In this document: positions 6,945 to 9,718 of the stretch, in pieces | Numbering within the stretch: the first letter of the stretch is position 1 | Layout: the number at the start of each line of letters is the position of its first letter | NCBI GenBank assembly: GCA_016931365.1 | Contig: JAFGEY010000413.1 | Span: 1-9,718, forward strand | Length of the DNA: 9,718 bases | DNA from: Anaerolineae bacterium | Lineage (GTDB): Bacteria > Chloroflexota > Anaerolineae > JAFGEY01 | Reading direction: 5' to 3' | The notes under the pieces: generated by a model | Seen by the model: the letters and a program-made list of their open reading frames with translations, nothing else | Told to the model about the DNA's origin: nothing | The model's database searches: none | Position numbers and translations under genes: made by a program

Positions 6945-6991
6945 TTGCGCGGGATTATTTCCCGCGCAAGTGCGTTAACGCAGCAGTTTTT
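6945..6991 (+). terminator. Hairpin pair followed by a T-run, candidate terminator
   Basis: TTGCGCGGGA (6945-6954) and TCCCGCGCAA (6960-6969) form a 10-bp GC-rich stem with a 5-nt loop. Directly after comes the perfect palindrome TGCGTTAACGCA (6971-6982) and then TTTTT at 6987-6991. It lies about 75 nt after the TspO-like stop and just before the next promoter, a sensible place for termination. The T-run is offset from the strong stem, so it could instead be a repeat-type hairpin. Confidence 0.5.
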
Positions 6992-7003
6992 AATGGACAC
7001 TTA

Positions 7004-7012
7004 TGGTATAAT
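7004..7012 (+). promoter_or_regulatory. Extended -10 promoter of the downstream operon
   Basis: TGGTATAAT is a TGn followed by a perfect TATAAT at 7007-7012. No good -35 is seen at the normal distance, which an extended -10 can tolerate. Transcription would begin near 7019, about 26 nt before the ATG at 7045. Confidence 0.65.
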
Positions 7013-7044
7013 TGCCTCTGACGTACTCAACTAACAGGTGATCG

Positions 7045-7740
7045 ATGAATCTCTTCGACGTTTATCCACAACTGGATCGTGAACAAACGCACGTGTTCAA
7101 GGATCGCGCGTTGCGCTTGATCGCGCTATCAGGTCTGGTGTATGACGAGCAGGCGTTTTACTTTGAGTTGGGCGACAACCGCTTCTGGGGTCGTCTGCCC
7201 GACGGCGGCGTGGCGATCGGCGTGGGGGCGGCTAAAGTCCAGCCCGACGCGACGCAACCACCGCACAGGGCGCTGGTCCGTCATCTACGCCAGCAGTGGC
7301 AGTGCGACGTGGACCTCTTCCCCGCGGGGCATGCTTATGTCCTCGGTGAGGATAAACGGGTTACGGTACTTGACGATGTTGAAGCCGCGACCCCTTACGT
7401 CTTTATTCTGACTGCGCCGCAATTGGGTGGGTCTGAGATGCCCGATGCACTGGTGCAAGCGGTGTATTTGCTACCACTACGGCGCTGGCGGGGTAAAGCG
7501 GGCGCGCCTCGCACATCGCGCGCGCTGCTGCAAATCCAACGTGAGGCCCTGGATCGCTTCCTGGAGCCGGTGGATTGGGCGCTGGATGCGCTGCTGGAAC
7601 AGCCCTGGGCCACGCTTCACAACGCCTATGTCGGGACGACACCGTTGCCCGATGTGGCGCGCCTGCGCCCTGTTTTGGTGCTGCGGGGATTGCAAGACCT
7701 GCTGCGGGCCGACGCGATGCCACCGCATCTGCGCGGATGA
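7045..7740 (+). CDS. Unrecognised 231-residue protein, possible degenerate Nudix-like fold
   Basis: I do not recognise this family with confidence. The ATG at 7045 follows AGGTG at 7036-7040 and a strong promoter, and the frame is followed at 67 nt by the phosphatidyltransferase gene, so it is likely a real first gene of an operon. It is soluble: no signal peptide and no membrane segment. Residues 47-100 resemble a Nudix region in outline (RLPDGGVAIGVG, then ALVRHLRQQWQCDVD, then AGHAYVL), but where a Nudix box needs R-E-x-x-E-E there is R79-H-L-R-Q-Q84, so metal-binding acids are missing. The second half (about 118-231) is Leu/Ala/Arg-rich and probably helical. If the resemblance is real, it would be a non-catalytic binding version; this is speculative. 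Confidence 0.75.
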   Translation: MNLFDVYPQLDREQTHVFKDRALRLIALSGLVYDEQAFYFELGDNRFWGRLPDGGVAIGVGAAKVQPDATQPPHRALVRHLRQQWQCDVDLFPAGHAYVLGEDKRVTVLDDVEAATPYVFILTAPQLGGSEMPDALVQAVYLLPLRRWRGKAGAPRTSRALLQIQREALDRFLEPVDWALDALLEQPWATLHNAYVGTTPLPDVARLRPVLVLRGLQDLLRADAMPPHLRG

Positions 7741-7752
7741 GAATATCGTGGT

Positions 7753-7769
7753 GCGAGTTGGCAACTCGC
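7753..7769 (+). other. Intercistronic hairpin
   Basis: GCGAGTT (7753-7759) pairs with AACTCGC (7763-7769) across a 3-nt loop in the 67-nt gap between the unknown gene and the phosphatidyltransferase gene. No T-run follows, so it is not a standard terminator. It may stabilise or help process the mRNA, or be a copy of a genomic repeat. Confidence 0.45.
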
Positions 7770-7807
7770 GGCAGACAAAATTGGTTATTTTCGGAGGTAG
7801 AGGGACG

Positions 7808-8413
<606 letters not shown>

Positions 8414-8417
8414 ATTT

Positions 8418-9341
8418 GTGGGAGCCAAAGCGTTTTTCGCCAAAGGCTGGCCTACCCGGCTGGGTTTCTATATGGGCAAATATCTCCCGCCGCGCGGTGG
8501 AAAGTACGTCGCTGCGTTGGCGTCGCGTTTGATGGTGACGTTCAAGCCGGACGTGTATTGGACCGTGCGGGCGAATCTGCGTCACGTGCTGGGGCCGGAA
8601 ACCTCCGAAAAGGAATTGCACCAGGTTGCTTACCGCCTCATCAGCAATGCGAATCGCGGCTACTACGAGCTTTTTCACAACGTCGGGCGCGGCAGGATAG
8701 ACGTGGAGCAGTTTTATCCGCCGGTGCGTATGACCCCTGAGACCAAAATGTACCTGGATCAGGGACTTGCTTCCGGGCGCGGCCTCTTCGTCTTGGGCGC
8801 ACACATGTCCAACTTCGACCTGGCCTGGATTGGGCTTTCGCAGTATGTGCCCGTGCCGATGCAGGCGCTCTCGTTGGCCGAGCCGCCGGCCGGTTTTGAA
8901 TTTTTTAACAGCCTGCGAGAGAAAGGCAATGTCATCATGACCCCGATCTCTCCCAGGAGTTTGCGGGACGCGATGGCGCGTTTGCGTGACGGCGGCCTCG
9001 TTATCACCGGTGTGGATCGCCCGGTCACGGCGGGGAACGAACCTGTCGAGTTCTTCGGTGCGACGGCGTATTTGCCCACCGGCTATATCCGCATCCCACT
9101 GCGCACTGATTGTCTCGTGATCACGATGGCGGCGTATTACGAGGACGGCGAGGACGGCGGCGTCTATAACGTGGATGCCAATCCGCCGATGGCGATGGAG
9201 CGCACAGGGGATGCTGAAGCCGATGTGGCTCACAACCTGCGGCGGGTGCTGGCTGAAATCGAGGCTTTGATCCGCCGCCGACCCGATCAGTGGATGATGT
9301 TTGTCCCGGTCTGGCCTGAAACGCCCCCACAGCGTTCATAG
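8418..9341 (+). CDS. LpxL/HtrB-PatA-like lipid acyltransferase
   Basis: A 307-residue member of the bacterial lysophospholipid/lipid A acyltransferase superfamily, which transfers an acyl chain to a glycolipid or phospholipid at the membrane. The catalytic HX4D motif is intact: H129-M-S-N-F-D134 within LFVLGAHMSNFDLA. The segment FFNSLREKGNVIMTPISPRSLRDAMARLRDGGLVITGVDRP matches the region after the active site in this family. I chose GTG at 8418 because AAGG lies at 8406-8409 and the start falls 4 nt after the preceding stop. A more upstream ATG at 8304 would encode a Cys/Arg-rich out-of-frame shadow of the phosphatidyltransferase; an internal ATG at 8472 is possible but lacks a clear ribosome site. 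Pairing with a CDP-alcohol phosphatidyltransferase recalls PatA of phosphatidylinositol-mannoside synthesis. Acceptor lipid unknown. Confidence 0.9.
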   Translation: MGAKAFFAKGWPTRLGFYMGKYLPPRGGKYVAALASRLMVTFKPDVYWTVRANLRHVLGPETSEKELHQVAYRLISNANRGYYELFHNVGRGRIDVEQFYPPVRMTPETKMYLDQGLASGRGLFVLGAHMSNFDLAWIGLSQYVPVPMQALSLAEPPAGFEFFNSLREKGNVIMTPISPRSLRDAMARLRDGGLVITGVDRPVTAGNEPVEFFGATAYLPTGYIRIPLRTDCLVITMAAYYEDGEDGGVYNVDANPPMAMERTGDAEADVAHNLRRVLAEIEALIRRRPDQWMMFVPVWPETPPQRS

Positions 9342-9344
9342 CCA

Positions 9345-9371
9345 ACTATCCGACTAACGACTATCAGACTA
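9345..9371 (+). repeat. Imperfect 15-bp direct repeat upstream of smc
   Basis: ACTATCCGACTA (9345-9356) recurs as ACTATCAGACTA (9360-9371), one mismatch in 12 bp at a 15-bp period, filling most of the 43-nt gap before smc. It may be chance duplication or a binding site pair. Confidence 0.5.
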
Positions 9372-9384
9372 TTTTCGGAGCACT

Positions 9385-9718
9385 ATGTCTAAACTCAAAC
9401 AACTCGACGTTCAAGGGTTCAAATCTTTCGCGGACCCGCTTACCTTTGTCTATCCCACCGGTATCACGGCGATTGTCGGCCCCAACGGCAGCGGCAAGAG
9501 CAACGTGGCGGACGCGATCCGCTGGGTGTTGGGCGAACAACGCCTGACGACGATTCGCGGGCGTACCGGGGAGGATATGATCTTCGCCGGCAGCAAGAAG
9601 CGCTCCCGCGCGGGGATGGCGCGCGCCTCACTCACTTTCGACAACAGTGACGGCTGGCTGCCGGTGGACTTCGCCGAGGTCATCATCGAGCGCCGCACCT
9701 ACCGCGACGGCAAGACCG
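9385..9718 (+). CDS. smc: Chromosome segregation protein SMC, 3' partial
   Basis: N-terminal 111 residues of the SMC ATPase, the core of the SMC-ScpAB condensin that organises and separates the chromosome. The ATG at 9385 follows GGAG at 9377-9380. The protein opens LKQLDVQGFKSFADP, typical of SMC head domains; the Walker A motif is GPNGSGKSN (32-40) and the Q-loop glutamine is Gln52 in RWVLGEQR. GRTGEDMIFAGSKKR (59-73) matches the conserved stretch before ASLTFDN. The window ends inside the head domain, so coiled coils, hinge, signature motif and Walker B are not seen. The gene lies 43 nt after the acyltransferase on the same strand and may be transcribed with it. Confidence 0.97.
   Translation, partial: MSKLKQLDVQGFKSFADPLTFVYPTGITAIVGPNGSGKSNVADAIRWVLGEQRLTTIRGRTGEDMIFAGSKKRSRAGMARASLTFDNSDGWLPVDFAEVIIERRTYRDGKT

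Noticed and set aside
7427..7807. Upstream extension of the phosphatidyltransferase frame, adding 127 residues.
   Set aside because: It lies inside the preceding gene, is Cys/Trp/Arg-rich, and has no ribosome site, whereas 7808 has GGAGG and a family-like N-terminus.

Overview
The window looks like a chromosomal segment of a Chloroflexota bacterium, probably of the Anaerolineae type. This is inferred from the gene styles: a subtilase with aromatic repeats, a large zinc-ribbon/cyclase/AAA/TPR regulator, an extended TspO-like membrane protein, and a phosphatidyltransferase-acyltransferase pair next to smc. No rRNA or marker gene is present to prove it. I see no tRNA, rRNA, CRISPR array, transposase or phage gene.

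Layout. (1) Positions 1-2280, + strand: the 3' part of a secreted-type subtilisin-like protease. Its catalytic domain is followed by about 355 residues made of heptapeptide units of the form G-[F/Y]-D-S-W-A-x; 36 units keep [F/Y]DSWA exactly. (2) Positions 2281-2372: a short convergent intergenic region with a 28-bp perfect palindrome that probably ends transcription. (3) Positions 2373-5801, - strand: an 1142-residue signalling protein with an N-terminal zinc ribbon, a class III nucleotide cyclase domain with all catalytic residues, an AAA/STAND-type ATPase and a long TPR array. (4) Positions 5802-6109: a divergent control region with promoter-like elements on both strands and a 14-bp inverted repeat in the presumed cyclase leader. 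A third copy of that repeat lies at the cyclase stop codon, so related inverted repeats bracket the gene. (5) Positions 6110-6871, + strand: a TspO/MBR-related membrane protein with extra C-terminal membrane segments. (6) Positions 6872-7044: a noncoding stretch with a degenerate GC-rich tandem motif, strong hairpins and an extended -10 promoter. (7) Positions 7045-9718, + strand: a probable operon of an unrecognised 231-residue protein (perhaps a degenerate Nudix fold), a CDP-alcohol phosphatidyltransferase, an LpxL/PatA-like acyltransferase, and the start of smc, cut by the window edge.

How the genes may work together: the phosphatidyltransferase and acyltransferase form a membrane-lipid pair, starting 4 nt apart and recalling the PI synthase-PatA order of actinobacterial phosphatidylinositol-mannoside loci. 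The smc gene follows closely but belongs to chromosome organisation. The cyclase regulator and the TspO-like protein are divergent and share a control region; a functional link is possible but unproven. The most unusual features are the repeat domain of the protease (heptad Trp period, cysteines only in the interruptions, non-random synonymous codon combinations) and the inverted repeats around the cyclase gene.
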